Shown: piece by piece, positions 14,801-28,727 of the stretch
Layout of the letters: the number at the start of each line of letters is the position of its first letter
Numbering within the stretch: position 1 is the first letter of the stretch
Assembly: GCA_023055505.1 (NCBI GenBank)
Contig: JALIRH010000001.1
Span: 12,209,467 to 12,273,466, forward strand
Length of the DNA: 64,000 bases
Direction of reading: 5' to 3'
Source: Callipepla californica brunnescens
Lineage: Eukaryota > Chordata > Aves > Galliformes > Odontophoridae
Notes under the pieces: generated by a model
Databases searched by the model: none
Told to the model about the DNA's origin: nothing
Seen by the model: only the letters and a program-made list of their open reading frames with translations
Position numbers and translations under genes: made by a program

Positions 14801-16597
14801 TAGGGGTCACCAATTCTTCTTTTGGGGGTAAAGCTCATCTGTGATACCACAGGACTCTATTCTCAGGAAACAAATGACACTGGAGTCAGAGATAACCATC
14901 TGAAGAAGAGATAAGGCTAACTAATTTTACTAATTAAAATACTATTATAAGTTAGAAATAAGTAGGTATTGGAGTATGATCATACATCAGTGTATGGTGC
15001 AGTATAGAAAAGCTGGTGTAGCTTGAAACTAGCATGGTCAGCTCCCTGAAGTGGGTATCTTTTTAGCCTGCCTAATCTGGACTAGTCAGAGAAGGTGGCA
15101 TTTTTGAAAAGACCAACAAAATCACTGAATCTCTTGAGGATACCACAAATATATGAAGCAAATGGTAAATCCTTTCAGTGACAGGATGACGATTACAAAA
15201 AAAAAAAAGCCTTTCAAACAGAATGGGAAGCCAAAGAAGCTGTGAAGCATCTACAGTAGGGTAAAGTACTTGGTCAAAGCTGTCTGCAAGACAGCTGTTC
15301 CAGTGATTAGTTGACTATTTCCTTTTTCCAGTGCTGGGAAGACAGTATACATTTTATTTCATTTCTAAGCTACCCACTAAAGACACCATCTTAATTTTAT
15401 AAGATTACCCCTTAACTTGGTCCCACTGGCAACCCACAGAGATATTTACTTTGACCGATTTCCCGTTCCAAAACATGATTTTTCTCTTATCTCAGTCACA
15501 GTCACAAATGCAAAACTGGATGAAAATCTCACCTAAAGAGAGTTAATATTCAATTTGCATTAAGTACAGTAATTAATTGATTGTATATAGATGGTCAAGG
15601 ATTATGGAAGCAGCCACTGCATTTTAAGCAACTTCATAAGTGGTGCTGCAAAGCTGAAGACATAAATTTTAGGTACATTGCATCCACTACTGTAAAGAAT
15701 TCTTCAAATTCACTTTATAAGAGCCATTGAAATGGTATCAAAATTATTAAGGCACGTGAAATTTAGGCACAGCAAATTCACCACGTGCTCCTTTCATGAA
15801 AGAAACTTACAAAAACTGCCGTTCAATAAGAATGATATAGATCAAAAATAAAACACAGAAAAAAAAACCCGCACAAGTTAATGCTTCAATGCAAAAGATT
15901 GACAACGCTAACAACCTATTTAGTAAACTTAATCATCTGCATAATTATCAGATAAGCTAGACATTGTGCCTTTGACTATTAAACACTTTTGAATAAATCA
16001 TTATAATTACGTACAAATACAATGTCTAATTGTGTGTGAATTGAAAGGGTGCTGGAGGAACTCCATTTCTCAGAAGTAGTTCATTTCCTTCCTGTGTTTA
16101 TTGTTACACATCCTGGCCAGGGCTGAATTTGATCCCTGACCGCAAAGGATATGCTGCACTATATATCATTTGCCCTTAAGACACAGCAGAGTAATCAATA
16201 TGAATGCATCGAAGAAAACAAAAGGAAAAAGAGCCCTCTGTCCCAGCTTATTTCTGAGCTAGTGCCCAAGGCATGGAACACATAGCTGCTAGGAAAGATT
16301 TTCAGGACAGGTTGAATTCCTGCCACTATTTGTGTTTTATATTTAGAGTAATTAGACATCTAGCCAGTTACTTCAGTACAGAACAATCAGAACTAAAACA
16401 TGCCTATTTTTAGAAGGAGACTTCCTATTAGAAAAACAGTGTACACCTTGTGCTGTCTCCCGGATTCAGGTTGACAGTCCACTTGGAATTCTATTTAGAC
16501 ATATCACTACCTTTCTAATTGTTTGCACCTGAGAGAATGTGTTCTTGGAAAGCAAAAATGAGGGAGGTGTGGGTTACAACAGATATTTTTTTCTGAA
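2801..16597. other. Long gene-free stretch; presumed CPED1 intron
   Basis: Nearly 14 kb without a recognisable exon on either strand and without a clear transposable element. It holds small simple repeats (GGCAA at 11415-11441, T15 at 12113-12127, A12 at 15197-15208 and a CAAG/AAAT run near 13400-13430). Open frames here, including a 150-codon plus-strand one at 12262-12714, lack domain features. I checked the minus strand for conserved CPED1 motifs and found none. Confidence 0.5.
11415..11441 (+). repeat. (GGCAA)n microsatellite, about 5 copies
   Basis: Tandem AGGCA/AGGCA units directly visible, flanked by AAAAAGGCA and AAAGAAATC. Confidence 0.9.
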
Positions 16598-17146
16598 ACG
16601 CTTTCTCCCCTCTACTCTGCCCTGGTGAGGTCTCACATGGAGTACTGTGTGCAGTTCTGGGCTCCCTGGTATAAAAAGGACAGAGATCTCCTGGAAATAA
16701 TTGAGTAGAGGGCTACAAAGATGATAAAGGACATGGAACACCTCTCTTATGAGAAAAGGCTGGAAGACCTGGGTCTGTTCAGCCTTGAAAAATGAAGACT
16801 CAGAGGGGATCTGATCCATGTCTGTAAATATCTAAGGAGCAGGAGGCAAAGGGACGAGGCTGGACTCTTCTCAGCAGTGTGTGGTGATAGGATGATGGGA
16901 AATGGCCACAAACTGAAGCATAAAGTTCTGCACAAATGTGCATGGGAACTTCTTCATAATACAGTGACGGAGCACTGGCACAGGCTGCACAGAGAGGTGA
17001 TGGAGTCTCCTTCTCTGGAGACGTTCCAGACCCACCTGGACACCTACCTGTGCAACCTGGGCTAGGGAGCTGCTTTGGCAGGGGGTTGGACTCGAGGATC
17101 TCTAGAGGTCCCCTCCATGCCCTTCAATTCTGTGATTCTGTGATTC
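16598..17146 (+). mobile_element. CR1 LINE fragment, 3' end
   Basis: Forward CR1: begins near CCCCTCTACTCTGCCCTGG, includes CTGGGTCTGTTCAGCCTTGA, GCAGGAGGCAAAGGGACGAG, CTGGCACAGGCTGCACAGAG and GGGGGTTGGACTCGAGGATC, and ends in TTCTGTGATTCTGTGATTC. It has the full 3' tail and is the longest forward copy of this CR1 type here. Confidence 0.95.
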
Positions 17147-19689
17147 CATAAAAGAACTTAGAAATTGCCTGTGTCATTCCTCACACGGTCAGATTTTTAG
17201 AGGAAAATGATTCTCTCTTCTATAATTATAACAGTTATAAAACTAGTTTAAAGAAAAAAAAGTGTTATTGTTATTAATATTCCAGAAACACCAAATGGCT
17301 CATGTAAAATATCCCAGTGTGCCATGCACTGCAGTTAATCACAGGGGAAAATACTTCTCACAGAAATTATATCTAAATTAAAGCTAGGTACAGTGGGTGA
17401 GATAGAACACTACAATAAAAGAGAAAGGAAGAACAGAAGTGGCAGTACTAACACAATACATTTGCATGGAAAACCTCATGTTTTAGAAAGTGGTGAGAGT
17501 TGTTTAATGAAGAAACGTTAATAATGGCCATATTATTCCATCTTCAAAGCATGCAGTGTTTTGATTAAATAAAATGAGGATTTAGTGGGGTTTTAAACAG
17601 AAAGAATGCACATTTTATAGATCAAGAACTTCTGAAGGTGAAAGCAGATTTCTAAAATGAATTAATTTTACTCCTAACTTTGAAATTATCACATTATCCC
17701 CGTAAACCATGGCATCAGAAGCTGGATTTTGCAGGAAACCCTTTGCATGAACGCTAAAAAATTCTATGGAATTTTTAATCTCTTATGTGAGAGAAGAAAC
17801 ATTCTTTGATTTAATCAAGTGGATAAGTTTTACCTCCATTCTACAGCTTGAAATTTCATTTTTCACTGTTAAAGTCCCCATCCCAACTTCTGAAATGAAT
17901 GAACTTTGAAAATCAAATACTATTTTCACCTTTTACACTCATCCTTCTGTACTTCACTTAAGCTGGGAAATGAAAAGGCCAGACAGCTTTATTTTCACTT
18001 CAGTTTCTAGTCAATTTGTGATTTTGCATACTCTTACACCATTACCTTTAAAAATAATCAATTTATAAGCACTACAGGATAACAAGATAATAAGAAACAA
18101 CCAACATTTATTTGTCAAGAGTACATCACATACAACTACTTTAATTTCTGCTGACAGAGTGACTGATTTAGTGAACAAAGAATAAAAGCAATGAAACAAT
18201 ATGACTTCAGTCTTTTGACTGCATTACTACATAACTATAAGACAAAAGCATAGCTATTTGAAAAAAATAACTCCAAGCTGTCACAGTGAGATTTTTTGTT
18301 GTTGTTGTTTTTTGGGGGGGTTGTTTGTTTTTTTTTTGCTCAGAACCTCAAAAATAGCCCGCTGCAAACTTAGTTCTGTTCATATTTTTCATTAACAAAT
18401 CGAATGTATTTATAAATAGCAAATGGCACCAGGTTTAGAGGAAGAGAAAGCACTTTGGAAGGCATGATCAGAATTCAAAATGTTGTTGATAAACGGTCTG
18501 ATTCAATCAGAGGAAATTCAAAATGAATTCAAAGTGCCATAAATTGAAAGGAAAAATCAGATGGACAAAGATACAAATGGCCAGAGGGCTCTACTGCAGC
18601 AAATGACCAGAACCATAGACTGCCTATGATTCAACAATACAATAATACTGCAGGGTCATGGAGCACAGAGTGAACTGAGTTTGGTGAGGAATCACTCACT
18701 TATGGAAGCAGCTGCTTCTGTATACACTTGGCTTAAAACGTGATGAAGCAAATTGCCTCAAAAGGCAGGCTTCAGCCCTGCAATATAATCAGCTTATAGT
18801 GAACCAAAAGTTTGCTAGTAAAGAATGTAGAGTGGAAGAGCTAGCCAAAGTCTAAAGACAGAACAGCCTTCTCACCACGATCTGGATACCAAGCTCAATT
18901 TTATGCCTCCCAGCACCTCATGGGGCAAGCTGCGGGGAGGTCTGGGGGAGGTGGGAATTCCACATCTCTGAAGATCTGAGCTTCACTGAGAACACTCCAG
19001 GGGAGAATAGTCTTTGAAGCCTATTTCTGGATACAACAGTTTGGCTGTCTCACTTGTGTAAAGATTAGAATGACACTTGCTGGACTGAATGCTTTCTCTT
19101 TGCTAATCTGGCCTTTTCAAAGTTTTCAATATCACTATTCTGTGTGTAGAGCTTTCCCTAATGGAATGTCTCATCCTTAGGTGAGCAGGAATTTTCCCCA
19201 TAAATGTATGGTCACCTGAGTTACTTACATTTTTCTTTTAATGCATTTCTTGACAGTCACGAGCTATCACTGTTTCACATAGTATGCTCCATGCTCTTGC
19301 TGAGACTGACTGTACTCTTCTATAATGTGCAGTCCAGTCCAGCAACCACCTGTCTAACTTGTTAAATTAGGCTGCAGTCTTTTGGAATATTAATGACAGT
19401 GAAGTATTAGAAGTGTGAAACAAACGAATGAACAAACAACTAACAATTCTATGTATGAGGCTGAAATTGTTGGACACAGCCAATTCGTTCACAAAATATT
19501 CTGTACAGGTGCTGTATGGCTTCCAGGGAGAGACTGGAGGAATTCTGAGTGCAGTAGCTATTCATTCCCTACAGAAGATAAAGGGTTTACCTTGGCTCAG
19601 TGACCCCATAACTAAGAGAACCTAAAATACCAAAGGAAGAATACTTCGTGGAGGAGAGACTGGCAAGAACCAAGTGGCATCAATTAAAT
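17147..19689. other. No gene recognised; presumed CPED1 intron
   Basis: AT-rich; includes a T/G-rich simple stretch at 18291-18340. No coding or repeat signature seen apart from that. Confidence 0.5.
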
Positions 19690-20212
19690 TGGAAGGTCAA
19701 CTGTATCCAGGGCTGCATTAAAAAAGAGGTGGCCAGCAGGGAGAGGGAGGTGATTGTTCCCCTCTATTCATCTCTTCTGAGATTCCATCTGGAGTACTAC
19801 ATCCAGGCCTGAGGCCCCCAGCATAAGGTACACACAGAGCTCTTGGAATGGGTCCAGAGGAGGGCCACGAAAATGATCAGAGGGCTGGAGCACCTCTCCT
19901 ATGAGGAAAGGTTGAGGGAACTGGGCTTGTTTAGCCTGGAGAAGAGAAGGCTCTGGGGAGACCACACTGTCGCTTTCCAGTACTTGAAATAATTGCATAA
20001 ACAGGAGGGGGAATGACTGTCTACATGGGCTGATAATGACAGGACACGGGGGAATGGTTTTAAACTAAGACAGGGGTTAGATATTAGAAGGAAGTTTTTC
20101 ACTCTGAGATTAGTAACACACTGGAACAGGTTGCCCACAGGGGCTGTGGAAGACCCATCCCTGGAGGCATTCAAGGCAAGGCTGGATGTGGCTCAGGGCA
20201 TCCTGGTCTAAA
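19690..20212 (+). mobile_element. CR1 LINE fragment of a second subfamily, 3' tail missing
   Basis: Forward CR1-like sequence: GTATCCAGGGCTGCATTAAA, GGGTCCAGAGGAGGGCCACG, GGGCTTGTTTAGCCTGGAGA, TGGAACAGGTTGCCCACAGG and ATCCCTGGAGGCATTCAAGG. It stops after GGGCATCCTGGTCTAA, before the usual 3' hairpin and ATTCTATG tail, and is followed by an AATA-rich run (20213-20233). It belongs to a different CR1 group from the copies at 16.6 and 23.9 kb. Confidence 0.92.
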
Positions 20213-23200
20213 TAAAAATAAATAATAATAAATGAGCGTAACAATCCAAGAGTTACAAGTTTCTTCCAGAAGAACTCTTCTCTAATTTGGGCAGATGTTT
20301 TCCTTTTTCTACCGGAACGAAACTCTAGGACTGCTTTGGATCTACTCACAAACTAAACCAGTTACCATCTGGATTTCTGAGGTAATCATTTACCAAACTG
20401 GGGTACTGCTAGTGCAAGGCAGAGGATTTTCTATAAAAGAAGCAAATATTTCTACTGCTGGTATAAACACAAGAACAGAGTAGAGATGAAACAATCCCTT
20501 CTCCATTAATTTCGCTTTCATTCATGTAATAGTTTTACAATTCTCTCTTCAAGCAGCACTCTGGGTCACTATAACTACTGTAAGTAGTTGCCATGGCTAC
20601 CAGTCACAACCATGAAGGTATTTTCAGACTTGCAGGAAATGATTTAAAGCTGTGTTTTGCAATTTGTAGATAATTGTTCGTCTGCAAGACATCAGAAGGA
20701 GGCGCACAAAAAAAGTTGCACCATTATTAAACTACATCCATTTTTACTTTTTTTTATATGCAATCAGACAGCAGAATACTGGAAATAAAAGCAACTGAAG
20801 TACATTCAATAGTTACATTAGTCTAATTTGAGATGAGCAATACCATAGCGCATTAGATGCTTTAGATAATTCTTAGTTTATCAGGAGGAGCAGTGTCAGG
20901 CTAAGAATAATTCTCTGCTGAGCTCTGTTACAGATCATAACTCTTACAACCTATTTTCTTTATTGCTGTATAATCTGAACTCGGGCTGTGAAAATATGCT
21001 ATCAAAATACTTTATGAGCTACAGTAAAGTTCAACAGCAAACAGAAGGGATATGTGTAATTCTGACCCATTGGCAAACACACCAAGGCCCTTCAAACATT
21101 CAAGCCTGTTATTCTACTTCTGTGCCTAAACATTATGCTTTGGATGAACATTTAGATGACTCTGCTACAACCTACACACGGGCACTTTTGCACAGTCTCA
21201 GTGAAAGCAAGGGCATTTAGTTAGCCAGTACAATAAGCTGTACATGAACACAAGCTAACATTACAGCCATAGTTGCTCCCAAATGCTGGTATTCTTACTC
21301 TGTATGTATTTTAACAGATCCAGTATGTTACCAAAGCTGCTAAATGTTTCTCACTCATACAAGAAGCACAGTGGGACTGAGAACTAACTCATAAAAGGTG
21401 CCAATGGAAGGCTACTCTGCTCTGTGCTGGTGGGAAAGAAGCAGGCTCTGTTCTAGCTTAGGAAGAAGACTGAGTTCCATGCTGCTTGGAGATACAAGGG
21501 AAAGAAGGAAGGAAGGAAGGAGGGAAAGATGCATGCCTTGAGGGAGAAAAGACTCCATTCTGTGCAGGGATGAGAGGAAACAGTGCTGCTTCATGCCATG
21601 AGGATGAGGGCAGTCTGCACTCCAAGCCTCAAAGGAGAGTGAAGAGCTCCATTCTGCTCTGTGCCAAGGAAAAAAAGCTGCCTGACACAATTCCCTTTGG
21701 ATAATACTCACTCCTACTTCATCCAAGCTACTTTAATAAACAATTATTGGGACTGCATCCAGGAAAGAACTTGGTATTGCTGTTCTGCACACCCTGAAGC
21801 AAAATCATATGAAAAAAGCAGCACACAGTCACAAAGTGGAAGAATGTATCATGAGTCCACGTGCATGGGGCACTGGGTGCAGCAGCTCAGGGCTCAGAGC
21901 CCCACGTTTGTGGTGGCAGCAGCTGAGCAAGGGAAGGTGTGTGAGTGAGTATATGAGCACTGCCTGTGTGTGTGAGCGCAGAACACAGTGGTGTTTGATC
22001 ACCTCTGCAAGAAATGAAGACATTTAAAATCCTTGATGACTGCATTTACACCACTTGGGTATCCTACAACAATACTCATTAATGAGTCATACTCCGTAAT
22101 ACTCAAGAGGCAGGAAACAACCACAAAAGAGAAACTAGGGAATAAAGAATGGCTACACTAAGCAGTGATAGGTTGCAGGCTCAACCACTGTCCTGCAATC
22201 ATCTGCTGTGTTTGTTTTCTTCTTGCTTGGTGGCCATGCAGAGCCCCAGGCAAAGTTTAGGAGACAGCTCAAGTCCTCGACATTTCCTGAAACCCAGAGG
22301 AGATCAGACCAACCTCAGTTAGAGAACAAAGAATTCAGAGACATGGAAATGAGCCTTACTGCATCATTTGCTCTCAGGACTGAGGAACTGACCCATTTTA
22401 TTTAAGAGTTAAAGTCAGAGAAAACAAAACAAAACAACCCAGTGATTCGATAATCCAGTTGTGGCTACTACAAGAGCAGTTTCCAACAAAGATACTTTTA
22501 CTCTGCAGTGCCCCATTGCTGCTGCCAATTCCACTCACCTTGTAGGCCATGTGCTAGTGAAAGTAGGTGATAACACACATCAACAAGAATACCACGTCAG
22601 GCATTCACAGAACATAAACTCTAGAGTGGAAGTTAAAATTTTACCCCCAAAGTTTTAAAGAAATGTAGGATCAGGCCTCTCACTTTTGAAGGTCAGCAAG
22701 AACCCTAGCATTGTTAGACTAGCAAACATCTGTACCATAACACGTGGAACGTGAGACATGCCACGGATAGTGGTACAGAAGGAAAAAAATCAGGTTTCTC
22801 CTATTTCACACATCATTCTGTCACAAACCAGGCAACCTAACTGGCCTAAAATTATATTCTATACAAGTAATTCAATTTTTTCTTTCTATTCTTAGTGCTT
22901 TCTCCAAAGGTTTTCTAAGCTTTTTTTCCCTAAAGCCAAAACACTTCATTCTAAGTGAAAATGGGCTTAACGTGCTGAATTCTGAATGAAAGTCCTTTTC
23001 TTCAGCCTACTTTTTGAACATACCTCCATTATTTTTTGTTTAAGATTGACTACTAGAAAGCTGCCAGTGTAAATTAGTGTCACTGTAGTTGTGAAAACTG
23101 AAGATTATTTTTTTTGAGAGCAAGTGAGAAAGAATGAGAGTTGCTGAAGTCAGATGGAGAAAATACACTTAAATGCCAAAGTCCCATTCAGGCAGACATA

Positions 23201-23945
23201 ATAACTAGATCTCTTATTTTTTTTGTTTACTTGTTCAACAAAATACTTCCATATGTCAATAGGTTTTCTATTTGCTCTCCTCTTAAAAAAAAAAATTAAA
23301 AAGCAGTGGTTTTATTCAAAATAAAAAAATAGTACTATAAAATGATAAGACTAAAGTTTCTTCTTCAAAGAAAAATTTAATGAGTCTGCAACCCTACTGA
23401 CAGATGTAAAATAACTGCAGTTATGCAAGATTTATCTTGCACTTACACACTGCACAATAAAGCCTGGTATATTTGATGTTCAAATGCATTTGCTATAAGT
23501 TAGATCTGGAACTCCTTCTTATAGTTAAAAATTTATTTTGGATAGCATTATCTCAAATGTCAGAAACAAAGTCATTACAACAATGAATTTGTCATAGAAA
23601 CACTTTATGCCTTGAATAACTTGTTTAAAACTTCCCAAAATGCATACCAATGAGCACTTCTGTCCTTCCCTCCATCAAATTCCAAATATATTTCGCTTAG
23701 TGAGGCACAGCTGAGGAAACACCCATATTTTAATCTTCCTGCCAGTTAAGGTTGCTCATCTCTATTTCAAACTCTATTCCTTCGCTACTCTTTAATTCAT
23801 GTCCGCTCATATTTTTTCCCTCTACTGTCAAAAATGGGCATTGTGTTGTAAGGAAAGAAGCCTGCCAAAAATGATACAAAGTAATGATTATTATTTTCTT
23901 TCTAATCAAAGAGGAGGCGTCAGTACACAGTTAGTTTCAGTTTCT
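20213..23945. other. No gene recognised; presumed CPED1 intron
   Basis: Begins with an AATAAATAATAATAAA run. It holds a purine-rich patch (GGAA/GGAAGGAGG) near 21500-21530 and short open frames with no domain features. No clear repeat family. Confidence 0.5.
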
Positions 23946-24535
23946 GAATCACAGAATCACAAAACTGTAGGGTTTGGAAGGGACCTCTAGAGATCATCGA
24001 GCCCAACCCCCTGCCAAAGCAGCTCCCTAGCCCAGATTGCACAGGTAGGCGTCCAGGTGGGTCTTGAATATCTCCAGAGAAGGAGACTCCACCACCTCTC
24101 TGTGCAGCCTGTGCCAGTGCTCTGGCACTGCACTGTGAGGAAGTTCCCACACACATTTGTGTGGAACTTCCTATGCTTCAGTTTGTGGCCATTTCCCCTC
24201 ATCCCATCACCACACACTGCTGAGAAGAATCCAGCCTCATTTCTTTGCCTCCTGCTCCTTAGAAATTTATAGATGTGGATCAGATCCCACAAGTCATTTT
24301 TTTCAAGGCTGAACAGACCCAGGTCTCTCAACCTTTCCTCATAAGGGAGGTGTTCCTCACCCTTTATCATCTTTGTAGCCTTCCACTGGACTCTCTCCAG
24401 GAGATCCCTGTCTTATTTGTACTCAGGAGCCCAGAACTGGACACACTACTCCAGGTGAGGCCTCACCAGGGCAGAGTAAAGGGGAAGGATAACCTCCCTT
24501 GACCTGCTGGCCACACTCTTAATGCACCCTTCCTC
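23946..24535 (-). mobile_element. CR1 LINE fragment, 3' end, reverse orientation
   Basis: Reverse complement of the CR1 3' end; plus strand starts GAATCACAGAATCACAAAAC and GTTTGGAAGGGACCTCTAGA, then continues through the same landmarks as the 2.35 kb copy and further 5' to CCTTGACCTGCTGGCCACAC. It extends about 140 bp further 5' than the copy at 2350. Confidence 0.94.
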
Positions 24536-27500
24536 TGCAACATCTGTGCAAACCAGGACTCCATCCAAACAGACAGCCTCAGAGGCTGAGTAAAAGAGTA
24601 TTCAATACCCAACTAGGAATCAGCTTGGGTAGAGTACAGTGAAAATCAAAATAGTAGAATTATCATTTCCTTCTTGAAGGAAATGTTCCTATTTTATTTA
24701 AAAATAAGCCTCCATAGCAACAATAGGTACATAGTTGCTACATAGGTACATTTCAGGAAAATGTTCCAACCTGTGGGCGACACTCGTGATGTCTGGAGCA
24801 TTTGGGGGATGCAGCATTCAAAAGAACTGTCAGCTGAAAGTGGATGAAGCTGAAGAAGGTTGGAATCTGTAGAAATGTAGCAGGTTGATGGTACATTACA
24901 ATGAGGGCCCACGCAACTTTTAGCTATCTGAACCAACCAAAATCATGGAAGATTACAAAATGAAAATGAAAAAAAATTTGTTTGGTTTCAGAAGTATGAG
25001 TGTCTTTACCGAAAATGGGAGTACAGTGATGGCAGACACCATACTTCTCACAGCTGACTGGGGCTCAGAGCCAGTGAGTGTTTCAGAAAGGGTGCACAGA
25101 TTCCAGAAGCCAGAATGTTGGGCAACACTAATGCAACAGTCCCTTAGACCAACTGCTCTGGGGACTGCTGCAGACTTCTGGCAGGACTGTCTGTCATCCT
25201 CCCAGCTCTACTTTGGTAGACAATCATATGACATTTGAGAATAGGAACACGTATTTATAAACTAGTCTCTGCTTGAACCCTATCAGAGCCAAGATTCATT
25301 CCATAACTTAAATGAGGGAAACATTTTAAAAATACTTGAATAAGCAATTATCTGTTGTTTCCTTCTTTCCTATAGGCTACACTTAAGAAACACTGCCTTG
25401 AACTACCTTAAAGGATTTGAATATTTCTCATGTATTTTAAATCTTGTATACCTTCACCTCAGTTTCTCATTTCTTTTATTCCAGTGGACCTGCACATTGC
25501 TGCCTTCCCTTGGCCAACATGTTTATCTGCTCAGACACTGGTGTTTTTCAGATTCTGTCTACATGACATAATTTATTCCAGGAAAGTTTTAATTTTAGCT
25601 CACTATGTAATCACCGTGCAATATTTTAATTATTGTAAATTCTAAGTCAGCCCAATGAATACCATTCTCCATTGGACTGTATGTTCTGTTTACATGTCTA
25701 AAAAGAACATTCAAAGAAAGGCATGTTTAGTTACTTTATGACTAAATACCATCTTTTGTTTATAACTTTGCAAAGTTAAATGTCCTTACACTTTTGTTAT
25801 GAACAAATAAAGAATTTCTCTTCCTCAAGGAAAAGAGGACATTTGAAACAAGTTTTTCAGTACAAATCTGCAGTGGGTTTATTTTAGTGGTGCAAAGTTG
25901 TTTACTCTTCTGCTAGAAAACATAGATATGTTCTGCTAATAATTAGGATGGAGGATACATATTGTTTGGAAAAATATACAGTGCATTTACGTTGTCTAAC
26001 AAGAAACCACACCATCACATTAGAGAACAGCATTTTCTTGAGTATGCCAGAAACTGATCTGTTTTGTATTGCAACCAAGGATGCTTGCGGCATCCGCTTT
26101 CAAGCCCTTGGCAAATGGCCAGGTTTCATTGAAAAAAGACAAAATTAAAATGTGACCACAGCAGAGTATGTGTCTGGTATACATTTTTTTTCCCTAAAAT
26201 TATACAAACTTCCATTTGAAGACAGCAGAAGAAATTCAACAAACATTTAGTAGGCTTGTAATTGTGCATGCTCTGAGAATCACCACATTTCTAGGAATTT
26301 AGCTTGTTTAAGAAATTCCTTGCTTAACAACATACAAAAAGAATGCTTCTGAAATTTATGTTTTACTTGTCAAAACCGTTTGCGGGACTCACATGACATA
26401 TTTTTCATTGAGAAACCAACCAGCTTTGTATTGTCAGCAAGATACTTCTACTGAGAGTTAACCAAAATGATTTTTGGTAAAGAAGTTGTATCTACTACTC
26501 TTGTATATATGCATGTATTTGTATTGTAATCCACAATAAAACTCTGTGGCTAGCCTTGCCATTATTATTTCACATAAGACTTCAAATTACTTATTTGAGA
26601 TAGAATGATCTTGTGCTTTTGCTGGCACGCTCAGATCTCCAGTCCTGCTTATTTAACCTCAACTCCACGGGGTTGTTTACACTTTCAGAACCTGATTTCA
26701 ATTTACTTTAATTTTCTCAGAGACTTTAGTATTTATAAAAGCTGAGCATCTAGTGACCTCTCTATTCCTGACATTTCCTTTACTCTCCACTATGAAAAAG
26801 AACAAAAACCCCAGTGTCTCATTTCTGCTCCAAAAAAACTAAACTGCTTCCTTCAGTGGGTTGGTCTTTGTAATTGAAAATGGCAACCAGATGTTTACAG
26901 AACACACTAGCAATTTTCCTTGAGGCCTTTACTCTTTATAATTGTTTGCTAAAGTTAGTTGGATTTCACAGAAACTTGTCTGAGGCTCTAACGGAGGGCA
27001 AAACGAACCTCCTCCTGACTATACTCCAAATAATTAAAAATAAAAAACTAAAGAACTTAGAAATACTGCTATATATTCCTGATCATATATCCTAAACTCC
27101 ATACATAACCTCTTACTTAAGGAAGAGATTTAGCTCTCTTAGGAATGACTTGTACATATTGGTTCATGACAATCATTTTATTTCAGAACGTGTCACTTCT
27201 TACCTTCTTCGACTTCAGAAGTCTATACTCCACGTGCCTCTATTTTTTGGTCCTTCCCCTTTCCCTACTCCTACCAGGTATATTCTTCATAGATTATTTT
27301 TTTTTTGTGTGTATGCACGTGTGTGTTTATAAGTTTTGCATTTTAAGATGATGCAGAAGATGGGGCTTTAACTGAGTCCCCAGGAGCAACAAGACATGAG
27401 TGATTTGTACATGGAACCTCTTTATCTGCTTTAGAAAGAGCTGTTTCCCTGTTCAGTTCCTCATTTCCTTTTCTGTGAGTCTATTTTATTCCACCACAAT

Positions 27501-28727
27501 GGAACACAGTAGACCCAAAAAACCTTCTCATCTATTTTTTTAATGGCCTCTAACAAGAGATGCTTCACAAACCCAGGGAATGGGTACGATTACTAGTTTT
27601 ACATCTCCAAATCTTTTGCTTCATGACCTATTTACTAGGACACAAAGTAAAGATTATTCTTTTTTCCCCTGGCAGTAACCATTTTCTACATTTTATGTCA
27701 GCAAATATATTCCCCAAGTCATCTCAGTCCTCATATTCATTTAAGAAAAAGCATTTCTGCATCCTCCTGCCTCCAGTCTCTCCTCTCGTTTTCACTACTT
27801 TTGCTGATATAGAATGTCCTGGAAAATGAGAAGTGAATGTCTGACAGCCACCAGACATGGCCTTAGGGGTCTCTAAAACTCATGGCTGTAGTTAATTCTC
27901 TAGACTAATTAGCAGCCCTGAGGACAGTATTACTAGGTGCACTTATGAAGTAGCACTTCTGCAAGTTCCCTCCTTGCTTCTGGCCAGATGTCAGCAATTA
28001 AGCCATTTCTTTTGCTGATTTAGCCTCTGTTCAAAAGTGCGGAGGACTAGGGGTAACATAATATACTAAAGGAATAACAAGTATACACAGCAAGAAGCAC
28101 ATAGTTTTATCCTGTTTTTGACAGTGACTTATATGGCATTTTATCTTTGATTCTTCATCTCTCAGATTCACATGGTCACATTTCTCCACTTCTGAGGAGT
28201 GATGTAAGTAGAAGTGGGCAGACACAGATACTAACTCCCTGTGGAGATTTTCTTTAAACTACAATTTTTCCAAAAGCTACACAATAAACCAGAATGATAA
28301 AAACAAAACAAAACAACGAAGTCCAATTTGGAAAAATGCTTTTCCATAGGACTGAGGCAGAATTTTCTTTCCTCTATCCCCAATTGTTTCTACAATCACG
28401 CATCACCCAAAGAAAGCCAGAAACCTGCAGCTATCATCACTCCCCATCTGCTGAACACCTGTGCTTGCTCCTGCAGCCTCGTGCCTCCTGATATTCCTCC
28501 AACAGCAGCTTCTCAGGCAGAGAAACACCAGAGTACTCTATGGAAGGGCTAAGCGCCATGGAAGAGCTGAAGATAAATGCATAATGTAAGAGGAGAATGT
28601 AACAGAATTAATGATATAAAATGATATTGTTACCCAGGATATTTTATAGATTGTGTACTTTAAAAAGATTATAAAGATGGCAAAGAGACAATAGAGACAA
28701 AGGGAAATACCTACCCATCCCAAAGGA
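24536..28727. other. No gene recognised; presumed CPED1 intron
   Basis: Single-copy-looking AT-rich DNA. A minus-strand 66-codon frame at 25010-25207 ends at a GTAAAG donor-like site but matches no CPED1 segment I know; see findings. No other signature. Confidence 0.5.

Noticed and set aside
16205..16300. Minus-strand frame reading SSEISWDRG, compared with a CPED1 SWD motif
   Set aside because: Only three residues agree; no supporting splice sites or further similarity.
23987..24370. 127-codon minus-strand frame
   Set aside because: Lies entirely in the CR1 3' region; a fossil or chance frame, not a host gene.
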